A DNA stretch of 64,000 nucleotides, taken from the NCBI GenBank assembly GCA_024704765.1, contig JAKMXF010000354.1, forward strand, positions 744,690 through 808,689, written 5' to 3'. The notes below the pieces were generated by a model, which saw nothing but the letters and a program-made list of their open reading frames with translations, had not been told where the DNA came from and made no database searches. This DNA is from Oopsacas minuta (Eukaryota > Porifera > Hexactinellida > Lyssacinosida > Leucopsacidae). The first letter of the stretch is position 1. Each line of letters starts with the position of its first letter. The translations under genes and the position numbers were made by a program. Below, in pieces: positions 31,795-42,456 of this stretch.

Positions 31795-33606
31795 ATGAGT
31801 CTCCTGCTGTTAAGAACTCTTCCTCTAACCTCTCTCCGCGGATTACGTGCTTTCTCAGCTGGTAACACGAAACTCTTCATTAACGGAGAGTTCGTAGAGT
31901 CACGTACTGACAAGTGGATTAATGTACATAATCCTGCCACTAATGAAGTTATTACTCGTGTGCCATGTGCCACTCAGGATGAGATGAAAGCTGCGGTGGA
32001 TTCAGCTCAATCATCGTTCGCATCATGGTCAGAACAATCAGTACTCTCTCGACAGAGAGTAATGTTTAGACTACAAGAGCTTATACGTGAAAATCAAGGT
32101 AAGATAGCTAAGCTAATTACTGAGGAACAAGGTAAGACTATACCAGATGCAGAGGGAGATGTGTTGAGGGGTCTACAGGTAGTAGAACATGCATGTAGCA
32201 TAACCTCTCTACAGCAAGGAGACACTCTACCATCTCTTAGTAAAGACATGGACTGCTATACTTATCGTGTACCTATTGGAGTGTGTGCGGGTATCACTCC
32301 ATTCAATTTCCCTGCTATGATACCACTGTGGATGTTTCCAGTAGCAATTGTGTGTGGTAATACTTATGTATTGAAACCATCAGAGAGAGATCCAGGTAAG
32401 TGATTGCTGGATTATGAACGAGAATATTACAGTAGATGTCGGCTATAAGAACCCCCTTGGGAGTAACAATACATGCTCTTACAACCTACATAAATATAAG
32501 GAATACATGAGAACCGTTTTCCAGAGGATGGTGCTTATATCTGGCATGTTCTTATAACTGGTATCTACTGGAATTTAATTATAATATATTGTAGGTGCTT
32601 CCATGTTCCTGGCAGAACTAGCCAGACAGGCTGGAGTCCCAGCTGGTGTGCTAAATATTATCCACGGGTCAGTAGATGCTGTTAACTTTATTTGTGATGA
32701 ACCAAGGATAAGAGCTATCTCATTTGTGGGATCAGATACAGCTGGTACTCACATCTATAAGAGAGGCGGGTAGTCTATGTTAATATACTAATGAGTATGA
32801 TTCTAATATGTATTGCAGGTTCTCAGAATGGAAAGAGAGTACAGGCTAATATGGGAGCTAAGAACCATGGAGTTGTTATGCCAGATGCTAACAAGGAGAA
32901 TAGTTTGAATCAGCTGGTAGGTGCGGCATTTGGAGCTGCAGGACAGAGATGCATGGCTCTGTCTGTTGCTTTATTCGTGGGAGAGTCTAAGGATTGGATC
33001 CCTGATCTGATTGAGCGAGCTAAGAAATTGAAAATTAATGCTGGAGACCAGCCAGGTACTGACTTAGGACCTGTGATTAGTCCAGCTGCGAAACAGAGGA
33101 TCGTTAATCTAGTAACGAGTGGAGAGAAGGAAGGAGCTCAGGTTATTCTGGATGGCAGAGATGTCAAGGTGTCAGGATTCGAGAAAGGGAATTTCGTTGG
33201 ACCAACAGTAGTAACTGGAGTAAAGCCGAATATGACTTGTTACCGTGAGGAGATATTCGGACCTGTTCTACTCACAATGAATGTTGATACATTAGAGGAG
33301 GCATTGGAAGTAATTAATCAGAACAGATACGGGAATGGAACAGCTATATTCACTTCTAATGGAGCTACAGCAAGGAAATTCCAGAATGAAGTTGATGTAG
33401 GACAAGTGGGGGTGAATGTACCCATACCAGTTCCCCTGCCCATGTTCTCCTTCACAGGATCTCGCGGCTCTTTCCTAGGAGATTCTAATTTCTATGGACG
33501 AAAGGGTATTGACTTTTTTACCCAAACCAAAACGATTACTAGTCTCTGGAAGGAAGAAGATGTCACCCACCAGAAACCAGCTGTCGCGATGCCAACCATG
33601 AAATAA
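31795..33606 (+). CDS. ALDH6A1: ALDH6A1, methylmalonate-semialdehyde dehydrogenase; three exons
   Basis: Exons 31795-32395, 32595-32765 and 32819-33606, 520 codons in frame (vertebrate 535). A short Leu/Arg-rich N-terminus suits mitochondrial import. Family blocks: [71 protein letters not shown], the catalytic-cysteine block [18 protein letters not shown] and [16 protein letters not shown]. The enzyme makes propionyl-CoA or acetyl-CoA in valine and thymine catabolism. The homologous reading across exons 2/3 (HIYKRG then SQNGKRV) needs the intron to start with GC at 32766. Intron 1 (199 bases) holds a 141-base MITE; without it the intron would be about 58 bases. Confidence 0.96.
32430..32570. 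mobile_element. MITE family A, copy 1, in ALDH6A1 intron 1 (Tc1/mariner-like)
   Basis: 141 bases with terminal inverted repeats of about 23 bases: left CAGTAGATGTCGGCTATAAG, right (reverse complement) CAGTAGATACCAGTTATAAG. A TA precedes the left end; the right target TA is eroded. The interior shares CCCCCTTGGGAGTA(A/G)CAATAC and GGAATACATGAGAAC with copy 2 at 59813-59937. There is no coding capacity, so it would be moved in trans. Confidence 0.8.
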
Positions 33607-35056
33607 TTGTATTATCTCATAATTTTAGTATAATTAGATTTGTCAGACTGTATTACTCACTATGTTAGTATTCTGACTTATTTATTTGCTATAGAATTGT
33701 CGAATTAAAGATTTAGGTTAATTACTCGTATTTATACATACGTATACACTAAGTATATCCCAAGATAATGTCAAAAATAGAGGAAAGCTGTGATAATGGA
33801 TATCAACATTGATAAAATCATTACTAATCAACAGAATTGATGGTGTAGAATCTATTAGTATTAATTAATTTTAATTTTCCAAATAATGACATATCTTGTG
33901 TGCCTCAATTGGATAGGTTCATGATCACCGCGGAGATATGATCAATGGATGCTGGATAGGTGTATCGAGTGGATTTGAAATCTGGGGTACTGTAAGGCTT
34001 CGAATGGTTCTCAAAAGCTTAGAGCAATTTGTTTAGTTGGTCTAGGTTATATAATCTTCTTGTTTATGCAAACTCCTTCCTCCATTCCTAAAGAACATGA
34101 TGTATATAATCTATAGCCCTGAGATCGATTCTCTAACTTCCTCTGTTATACATTGTTGGGGTGGACATATCTTCCAACCAGGCAACCATTAATAATGTCT
34201 AATATTTAGCATGACCTGATGGTAATATAGCGAATTGAATCAAAACACATATTGTAATAAGAGTAGGGTATTTTGTACTCATCTACTAGCTGCCTATCTC
34301 AATAGCTGAAAACTGATAATCACTAGTTAATTATTGTATTATCTATAATCAGTAAGATATCTAATTCCCTTCATTCACATCCAATTCATAATTTAGACTC
34401 AGCAACCATTGTTTAAGATTCATGCTAGAGTCAGAACTTATAATCTGTATCAAAATATCTGATTGTACATCCGTATCTGATATATGCTGAATGATATTGT
34501 ACGTATCTAACCCTATCAATTTCCTATAATTTTTATTGAAATGAAACTTGTTCGGCTAGGATTCATCTACTCGGTTGTATCTTCAACTCAAAATATCGTT
34601 TTTTTGATGGACTTGAAAAAATTGGCACAGATATAATATATTGATCATTACATCTAATCTTATGGTTGCTCTGTGTGCCAAATTTGTCCAAACCCTTGAA
34701 TTACTGTTTAGGTCCCTCTGTCCCCTACAGCAACAAGTAGATGAGATAGAATCTGCTGGTCCATAACTTATTTTACATGTATAACCAGAATTTGTCCGAA
34801 TATGTAGATACAGTGGAGCCTCCATAATCCGACACTAGTCAGGACATGAAAATTGTCGCCTACGTATAATACAGGTGAATATATATTATCAGAAGCTAAT
34901 TCAGATCAGAAACAGTGTTGGATTATAGAGGACTCCCTGAGCGTACAGGTGTATGATTATGCAGGTTGCACTTTAGATCTTTTGTATCTGTGCGATGATA
35001 ACTGTGTTTTACATTGACTTGTTAGCACAGATTCCCTCAGCTATCTACGTTATGCG
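33607..35056. other. 1.45 kb intergenic containing a MITE
   Basis: The longest gene-free interval in the window, between ALDH6A1 and SETD1 (both plus). Apart from the MITE at 34811-34939 I see AT-rich unique sequence. A minus ORF of 80 codons at 34583-34825 has no family resemblance. Confidence 0.45.
34811..34939. mobile_element. MITE, pogo/Tigger-like termini
   Basis: 129 bases with about 25-base terminal inverted repeats: left CAGTGGAGCCTCCATAATCC, right (reverse complement) CAGGGAGTCCTCTATAATCC, both continuing with GACAC/AACAC. A TA target precedes the left end. The CAGTNNACCTC..TAATCCG style recalls pogo/Tigger elements of the Tc1/mariner superfamily; that assignment is inference. No ORF. 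Confidence 0.75.
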
Positions 35057-38000
35057 ATGAGTGACCATCACAGCCACAGGCATCGTTCTGGTTCTCATCG
35101 CAGTCGGGAAGGGAGCCACTCATCTCACTCAAATGGGGGAGGAGTTCCAATTCCACCTAGACCTAGACGAAATTATAAACTCATTTCTGATCCATCAATA
35201 GACCTCAGCTCTTCAGAGAAGTGTTATAGATTCGAAGGTGCAGTAGCAGGACACAGTCCAATCGGGGACCCAGTCGACCCCAGAGCTAGAGGAGGTCGAT
35301 TTGTCCTGGGAGCTAAAGAGTTCCCTGTCCCTCGATTCGTGTACGATGAGTTCTCGATAGGAGACCCGCCTCAGAGGGATGTATTTATCTCTGGTATAAA
35401 TGACAACCTGAGAGAGGATGATCTTACCAAATTGTGTCAGAAAATGGGTGAAGTACACTCAGTACAAGTGTACTACCATCCTGAAAGGAAAGCACATCTA
35501 GGAGGAGCTACTGTATCATTTCTGAAGACTACAGGAGCTATGAAAGCTCTGAAAGATCTCAATGGGAAGAAAATGATGGGACAATATCTGCAGGTCTGTT
35601 ATCTTGACCACAAAAATAATTTTAAAACTCTGAATATTCGTTATTGATTGCAGAGTATGTAACTAGTACTGTTGTGGTTGTGCTATAATGTAATTTTAAT
35701 TGACGAACAGAAGTGACAATATCTTATATCCATGTTATCTTGTAGGTACAAATAGATGACAATGGAGAGATTGCTTCAGACTACAAGAAGAGCAAGTTAT
35801 CCACACAACCTACTTTATGCACTACACAATCCGGACAGCCACGTCCTAGTGATCCCCGATCTGTACTTGCTCCTAAATCTAACTCTACTTCTCAACCTCC
35901 CCTCACTCCACAACCTATAAATACTCCTACTTCTATCTTCCCTCCAGCAGAACTACTAGCCCTGATGCAGGCTAGTCTCTCTCCCTTTATCCCTCTACTA
36001 ACCTCTGCTGCTGTACCACAAGTTCCAGAGGGTATAACAGATCCAAACAGCTTAGAAGCTAGACTAGAGAAGCTGAAGGTACAAGGTATGTTCCCTATTC
36101 CCCCTAACCTATCTCCCCCTCCCCCTCCTCCTCCAACAATCCTACCAACTACTCTCCTATCATCTGACGCTACGTTCCGTATGCTTAATCCCCCTCCTCC
36201 TCCACCGGTAGCTTCACCTCCTGAACCTCCTCCTCTCCCCAAGCAGAAGAAAAAGTCTCCTTCTTCTGATTCAAAACATAATTCTACTCAGAGAGAACGA
36301 TCTAGCAAGATTTCTTCTAAGACAAATCATTGTACACACTCTCCTCCTCAGAGACAGCATCACAGTAGAGACAGAGATAGAGTGAGGAACAGGGACAGGG
36401 AGAGAGATAGGGGGAGAGTTAGAGCGAAGAGTAGAGAACGTGATAGAGGTAGGTACAGATCTCGTGAGAGAGAGAGACACTATAATATGGATAGGACTCG
36501 TGAAGAGAAGGATAGACACAGGAGAGTCAGCAAGAGTCCAACACACAGACACTCCTCCAAGAGATCACATGGGTACCCTCCAATGAGTCATGCCTCCTTC
36601 AACCATCGACACTCCCCTCCTACCTCCCATGCTTCAATTTCAGCTCCCAGCCACAAGAAGTCCCATCATTCACGTTATCACTCTTCCAAACACTCCACCC
36701 CCTCTAAACACGATATATCTTACCAAGCTATATCAGACATATCTTCTGATGAGGGGAATAAACACACTTCAGTACACAATACTTCAAACAAGGAGCAGAA
36801 CACGTCTCTCCCAACAGCTGGGGAGGAGGATATGGAATTAGACCCAGATGTGAGTGAGACTGCACCTGTTATTGAACTGTTTCAACCTCAACAGAAGCAG
36901 GAAGATCAGTCCAAGCTCTTACAACAAGTGAAACAGGTAATACGTAATACAACACATTTTTTGTATCCATGGTATTTTACACATGTTTTTAGGTTCCTCA
37001 GAATGTAGTGTTACAACTCTGCTTGCAATCTCTCCTCACAGCTTTCAGTAACACACAACAAGCACAGAACAACTCTCTACCTGTCCTCCCTACACAGAGC
37101 TCTTCCTCTCCTGTTGTATCACCTTGTCCCTCCCCCTCTTGTCAGAATTTGAATCCAACAGAGATCGCAGAATTGTTACAACGACCCATTCCTCCAGGTT
37201 CTGTCTCCTTACCGGTATTGTCTGGAGTGAGTAAGAGGAGACAACTGAATCTTATTTGTCCTGCACCAGAGACCCATGCTGATAACCTAATGAATAATGT
37301 GCTATACCGTCTCCAGCAAGAACTACGGTCTGTACTATGCAGAGACATAACCAGGCGATTAATAGAGCAGACAGCTTATAAGAGCTTTGAGAAGCATTGG
37401 GAGCTTCCAGACACTAGATTTGATATATACGGACCTCAAGCAAGGAAAGGAGGATCGAGTTCTGGGCCAAAGAGCCAGGAATTACCTAGTCCCCTCAAAA
37501 ATGATGGAAGTAACAACAAACACAGGAGTCTAGCTGGTACACAGTCTCCAGTAAGAGCGCAACCTCCTGCTAGATATAAGATACCATTACTAGCAGGACT
37601 CAAACAACAGAGAAGGAGTCTTAGTAATATGAATAGGATGCGTAGATCTGAAAATCGTAGCGGTATGTCTAGGCAGAGGGGCGGGAGAGTAAGAGATGAA
37701 GAGAGGAAAGACAGAGAGCACAGGAGAAGAGACAGACATAGGAGTGTATCGAGTAATGATTCTCCTGATAGAAAGAAGGACAGATATACCAAACCAATAA
37801 AACGAGTAATATCCTCATCTTCAGATGCAGACAGGAGTGAGCTACACACTGAATCAGCTACAAACAAACTAGACACTTCATTCACAGCTAAATCTTCATC
37901 ATCATCAAGTAGCAGCAGTAGTAGCAGTTCATCTTCCAGTAGTTCTGACTACTCTTCTCAGTCTGAATCAGAGCAAGAAGTGTATAGCAAACCAGCATCA

Positions 38001-39317
38001 TCTCCACCTGTAGTGAATACAGATACATCCCTGGTTGCTAATGGGAATAATCTATTGTTGGAAAACCTTATAGACAATCAGAGGGAGATTGAGGAAGGAA
38101 CAGGAGAGAAAGGAGAGTCCCTCTTGATTCCCTTGACACCTGACTTAACACCATCTACACACCTTCCTTCTACACAGAAGAGCACTTCTCCTCATGAAGA
38201 CTCAGATTCTGATACTTACAGTCCTCCTCCTCCTATCAAAGTAGATGCAGCATACTCCTGGAATCTGAATGGGAAGGAAACAGGACCAACATGGTTATCT
38301 GCTAATGACCCAGCTTCCTGGAGTAAGGATCCCTCCTTCCTCAAGAAATACGCCCCAGCCCTCAAGAGACAGCAACAAGCTCAGTCCAGACGTTTCCCTA
38401 GGAGACCCCCGTGGGAACAGGAGCGAGTGAGAGATAGGTTCTTGGAGGAGGGAGGATTTGATGAAGAAGATACTAGAATGATGCAGTTCGCGTATGTACG
38501 ATTGAAATCTGAGAATTATATTCTACTCAAGAATGTGAACTATGCATACCACCCATTGAAGCCTGAGATTACTCTCCCAGCCCTTACACTCAAGGAACAG
38601 GTCCCTCTGATCAAACGTAAGAGGAACCACAAGCAGATACCGCCTCAAATAGCTATAAGGGAGCATCAAACAGGGTCAGTTAGGACAGAGGGGATGTATC
38701 GATTGACCCTTGAGGAGAAATTGATACAGAGAGGACAGCTGGGTAACACAGAGCGTCTCAGGGGATGGAAAGAGAATTTTGACGTCATACAAACCTCCAG
38801 GGATTCTAGAGCAACTCAGAGACGATTGGCAACTGAACTAGGTTGGGCGGATATAAATAGCGATTTCGCGAAAAACCTTCTTAGAACTCGAAAGAAAATG
38901 CTCTGTTTCGCTAAGTCTACTATCCATAACTGGGGTCTATTCACTCTCGAACCTATTGCAGTAGATGAACTGGTGATAGAGTACATAGGAGAGTGTATAC
39001 GATCTTCTATCGGTGACGTCAGGGAAAGAAGATATCAAGAAGTAGGGATAGGATGTTCTTACATGTTCCGTGTAGACTCTGACTATATCATCGACGCGAC
39101 AAAGAAAGGAAATTTAGCACGATTTATCAACCATAGTTGTGATCCGAACTGTTATGCAAAGATTATCCCAGTCGGTACAGAGAAGAGGATCGCTATATAC
39201 TCGAAACGAGATATTGAAGTGAATGAAGAAATAACATATGATTACAAATTCCCACTAGAAGATGAGAAAATACCTTGTTACTGTGGAGCAGCTACTTGTC
39301 GTGGGACTTTAAATTGA
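35057..39317 (+). CDS. SETD1: SETD1 (Set1/COMPASS) H3K4 methyltransferase; three exons
   Basis: Exons 35057-35593, 35746-36936 and 36993-39317, about 1350 residues. A His/Ser/Arg start is followed by the Set1-type region (KCYRFEG, DPVDPRA) and an RRM (DVFISGINDNLREDDLTKLC, LGGATVSFLKTTGAMKAL). A Pro-rich tract, an Arg/Asp/Glu-Arg repeat region (about 480-540), a second basic region and a run of about 18 serines follow. The C-terminus has n-SET (SRATQRRLATELGWADINSD), SET from about 1210 (CFAKSTIHNWGLF, YIGECIRSS, RFINHSCDPNCYAKI, EEITYDYKF) and post-SET CYCGAATCRGTLN with its zinc cysteines. It is the catalytic core of COMPASS. Vertebrate SETD1A/B are larger; a single shorter copy fits an invertebrate. 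Confidence 0.96.
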
Positions 39318-39906
39318 AAATATGGATCAGTCCATTCAAATTATATTCAAACTGCAGGGCCGGGCAACCACGAGGTCCGAGCCAACTCAAGAAGTATTTT
39401 AAAATTCACAAGTTATCCGATTATACAACTATATGTAATGCCAGTATATTGTATGTTTGGTGGTTCAAATGATTTTAGCTCATTAAACTCACGCTTCATA
39501 TTATCGTATACCTTCAGACTAAATACGGTCAATTGGGATTCAGATAGAGCTCCGATAGATCTAGTATTAGAACTATTGGAGTAATTTGCACAGACAGATC
39601 CGCCGCATAAATTAGCTCTATGGATTCGGCGCGGGTAAGGGTTTCAATACGAGTTATAAATGAAAGTAAAAACATGTCAATCGAAAAAGAAGTTTTGCCA
39701 CGGCGGGGAAATATCAAAACTGATAAGGCAAAATTGATAAATTCTTAAAGAAATTATCAATATCATCACAATGATGTATCTGTAGATATATCATGCAATA
39801 TACCATGAATTACTAAGGACTGGGTTTAATCTTATCAGGTAGTGTGTGCTAATATATATCTATCAGTTTGATGTATGCTATGATTACGTAGTGACGAGCT
39901 ACACTG
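39318..39906. other. intergenic
   Basis: 589 bases between SETD1 and the ELM2-SANT gene. Locally richer in G+C around 39590-39720 than its surroundings. The short ORFs here show no family resemblance. No RNA gene could be assigned. Confidence 0.4.
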
Positions 39907-40593
39907 ATGGACTCATGTAGTGAGGATAGCATGGATGGATTCATGCAGCTGAGAAGCAGCATAAAGGCTGCTAAGCTATACCTGACTAGAGGTAAGGACA
40001 ATAAACAGAATGAAGTTAGAGTAGGGATAGAGTACCAAGCAGTTATACCTCCTTATAAGGATGTGTCATACACGACACAACAGGATAACTCTGTTCTATT
40101 GTGGATACCTAACCAATCAGATGAGGATATGTTACGTGATTACCTCTACAAGGCTTGTCTGGTGTTGGGGGATTGTGGCAGAGATGTATTACCGTTAGGC
40201 AAACAGTGTAGAGATGATGAATTGGCATTATACTATCTGTATAAGACAGGACATAAAATTGTTAAGACTCTGAAGGAAATACGTAATCTGTATCAAAAAG
40301 AAGGATTGGAATTACATTCAAATTTCAGACAGGTAGAGTCTTGGAGCTTAGAAGATTGCGAAAAGTTTGAAACAGGACTGAGGAAGCATTGGAAGAATTT
40401 CTATGAAATACAAAAGGAAATGCTACCTCATAGGAAACTAATGGAAATAGTTGAGTTCTATTATTTCTGGAAGAAAAGTGAAAGATTCGAGAACTTCCTT
40501 CAACATAATAGAAAGAAGAAAGTTACTGGTACTGGTTCACAGGGAACCGAGCAGGGGGAGGAGTTTGATACAGGTGTAGATAAAACTTCTTAG
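39907..40593 (+). CDS. ELM2-SANT corepressor protein, MIER-like
   Basis: Single exon, 228 residues. An ELM2 domain (VRVGIEYQAVIPPYK, LLWIPNQSDEDMLRDYLYKA, ELALYYLYKTGHKIVKTLKE) is followed by a SANT domain (ESWSLEDCEKFETGLRKHWKNF, EIVEFYYFWKKSERFENF). GxxYQAxIP and FYYxWKKSERxxxF are closest to MIER1-3, which recruit HDAC1/2; RCOR and MTA share the same domain pair. It is much shorter than vertebrate MIER and lacks the acidic N-terminus and C-terminal tail, so I give no symbol. The next gene, TENT2, follows after 205 bases, of which 122 are a MITE. Confidence 0.85.
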   Translation: MDSCSEDSMDGFMQLRSSIKAAKLYLTRGKDNKQNEVRVGIEYQAVIPPYKDVSYTTQQDNSVLLWIPNQSDEDMLRDYLYKACLVLGDCGRDVLPLGKQCRDDELALYYLYKTGHKIVKTLKEIRNLYQKEGLELHSNFRQVESWSLEDCEKFETGLRKHWKNFYEIQKEMLPHRKLMEIVEFYYFWKKSERFENFLQHNRKKKVTGTGSQGTEQGEEFDTGVDKTS

Positions 40594-40616
40594 TATAACT
40601 AATTATTTCAATATTA

Positions 40617-40738
40617 CAGTGGTTCCCAACCTGGGGTCTATGGCCCCTTGGCGGTCCACGGAAGACACCAGGGGGTCCACAGAATGTGTTATAATTGGTA
40701 TAGGGAGTCTAAAAGGTGAAAAAGGTTGGGAACCGTTG
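40617..40738. mobile_element. MITE, hAT-like termini
   Basis: 122 bases between the ELM2-SANT gene and TENT2. Terminal inverted repeats of about 16 bases: left CAGTGGTTCCCAACCT, right (reverse complement) CAACGGTTCCCAACCT. The CAGTGGTTC.CAACC type is typical of hAT elements. Flanking octamers CAATATTA and TCATATTA agree at 6 of 8 bases, consistent with an aged 8-base target duplication. No ORF. Confidence 0.82.
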
Positions 40739-40798
40739 TCATATTATATAATTTAACTATGTTACATTATTTATGCATTTTAGAATTATTTAATCAAA

Positions 40799-42187
40799 AT
40801 GCATACTCCATATACAGAATACCCAAACTACCCTCCTTACTCCAGAACCAGATCTTCATACAATTTTGATAATTCACATCATTATCCTCCTCCTTGGGAT
40901 CCTCCCTCACACTCCTATCGTCCTCAACATGATCATTACAATTCTAGAAACGATGCTAGAGTATCACGCAGACACAATTCAAGGAGGGGTACACTTCACA
41001 AACGAATTAACGAATCTATAACTAATAGAGATGTAATTACTGTAGACAGTATGCAATCATCTAATAAGGATACAGGTAAAAAGAGGAAAAATGAAGAAAT
41101 AGAGAAGAAAGAAATAACAAAAAAGAAAGCTAAAATCTCTGAAGAAGAGAGATCTTCTTCTTCCGTTATTATCGTAAATTCAGAAGCAGCAAAAACGTCA
41201 ATAGATAATTATCAAGAATTGACATCTGATATAAAAGAGTTTGAGAAATTAAACTCTCCATCTCAGTTAGCAACAAACGTCAAATTAGAATATTGTAATT
41301 TCTTATCTCAACAGGTTTCTAGATCAATTTATAATCCACGATTCATTGTATTCGGATCCAGCCTAAACGGTTTCTCCACTCGCTCCAGTGACCTAGACAT
41401 AACCTTATTAATAGAAGGAGAGGAGTTGTACCAGGACCCACTCAGAAAAGTGTATAGACGTCTCCGTAAGATTACCAGTAAGATATCAAGATGTCAACTT
41501 ATTCATGCTAAGGTCCCTATCGTTATGTTTGAAGATCTTCAGTTCGGATTTGAAGTAGATATAAGCATAAATAACGACTCAGGTATCCGTAACACATTCC
41601 TATTACGTACATACTCACGTCTAGACACACGAGTTAGACCTCTTGTCATAGTTATTAAGGAATGGGCTAAGGCTAACAACGTGTGTAATTCTAAATCGGG
41701 TCTCCTATCGAGTTACGCCCTCAATTTGATGGTACTCTTCTTCCTGCAGCACAATGCTTCTCCACGAGTGCTCCCCTCGTTACAACGAATGTTCCCAGGC
41801 ATATTCAATTCATACTACACCATAGATGATATACAGAAGGTTGGTTTACAGGAAATTTGTAACTCTTGGAAATCAGAAAATACTGAATCAGTTGGTGAGC
41901 TTCTTATAAAATTTTTTGAGTTTTATTCCATGCTTGATTTCCGTGAGAAATTAATTTCTATTCGTACTGGCTCTATACATCAACGTCCTGTCTGGGATTC
42001 AGCTAGAGGATACAAGGGATACATCAATATAGAAGAGCCGTATACTCTGGATAATGCAGCTAGAAGCGTATACCTCCTTATTCGTTGTAAAGAGATTATT
42101 AGTGAGTTTAAACGGAAGCACAAACAGCTGATGAGTATAGGAAAACCTAAGAACTTGGATACTGTATTCTCCGTGACTACATATTGA
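40799..42187 (+). CDS. TENT2: TENT2 (GLD-2), cytoplasmic poly(A) polymerase
   Basis: Single exon, 462 residues. The first 150 are low-complexity (Tyr/Pro/His/Arg, then Lys/Glu-rich). The nucleotidyltransferase core has FGSSLNGFSTRSSDLDITLL with the GS and DxD motif near 183-200, and a third Asp in FEVDISIN. Further TENT2-like blocks are GIRNTFLLRTYSRLDTRVRPL, VIKEWAKANNV, LLSSYALNLMVLFFLQ and a PAP-associated region ending in NIEEPYTLDNAARSVY. GLD-2 enzymes extend poly(A) tails in the cytoplasm with partner RNA-binding proteins. A CATTTTAG lies 15 bases before the ATG. Confidence 0.94.
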   Translation: MHTPYTEYPNYPPYSRTRSSYNFDNSHHYPPPWDPPSHSYRPQHDHYNSRNDARVSRRHNSRRGTLHKRINESITNRDVITVDSMQSSNKDTGKKRKNEEIEKKEITKKKAKISEEERSSSSVIIVNSEAAKTSIDNYQELTSDIKEFEKLNSPSQLATNVKLEYCNFLSQQVSRSIYNPRFIVFGSSLNGFSTRSSDLDITLLIEGEELYQDPLRKVYRRLRKITSKISRCQLIHAKVPIVMFEDLQFGFEVDISINNDSGIRNTFLLRTYSRLDTRVRPLVIVIKEWAKANNVCNSKSGLLSSYALNLMVLFFLQHNASPRVLPSLQRMFPGIFNSYYTIDDIQKVGLQEICNSWKSENTESVGELLIKFFEFYSMLDFREKLISIRTGSIHQRPVWDSARGYKGYINIEEPYTLDNAARSVYLLIRCKEIISEFKRKHKQLMSIGKPKNLDTVFSVTTY

Positions 42188-42456
42188 AATATGCAGCAAT
42201 TTCGTTTGGAAATTTATGCTTTTTGTACCGAACTGATATTTGTACTCACGTCATTCTACAGTTCTCCATAGGTATATATACTCATATTGTTTAGTATACC
42301 AAGTATATTAAAATGGATTTATAAGACTTTGATATTATTGGTAGCTTAGTAGAATTGGTGAGTTGTTTTCTACGTCCTAATTAATTACATAACTAATATA
42401 TTAATAAACAAATTTATTCAATTACTGAGTATTAAATCCCTTATCAATACAGTATA

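Noticed and set aside
37890-37965. Serine-codon run in SETD1 as a microsatellite or assembly artefact
   Set aside because: The codons are mixed (TCA, AGC, AGT, TCT), and poly-Ser tracts are common in this protein class; it reads as a real low-complexity segment.
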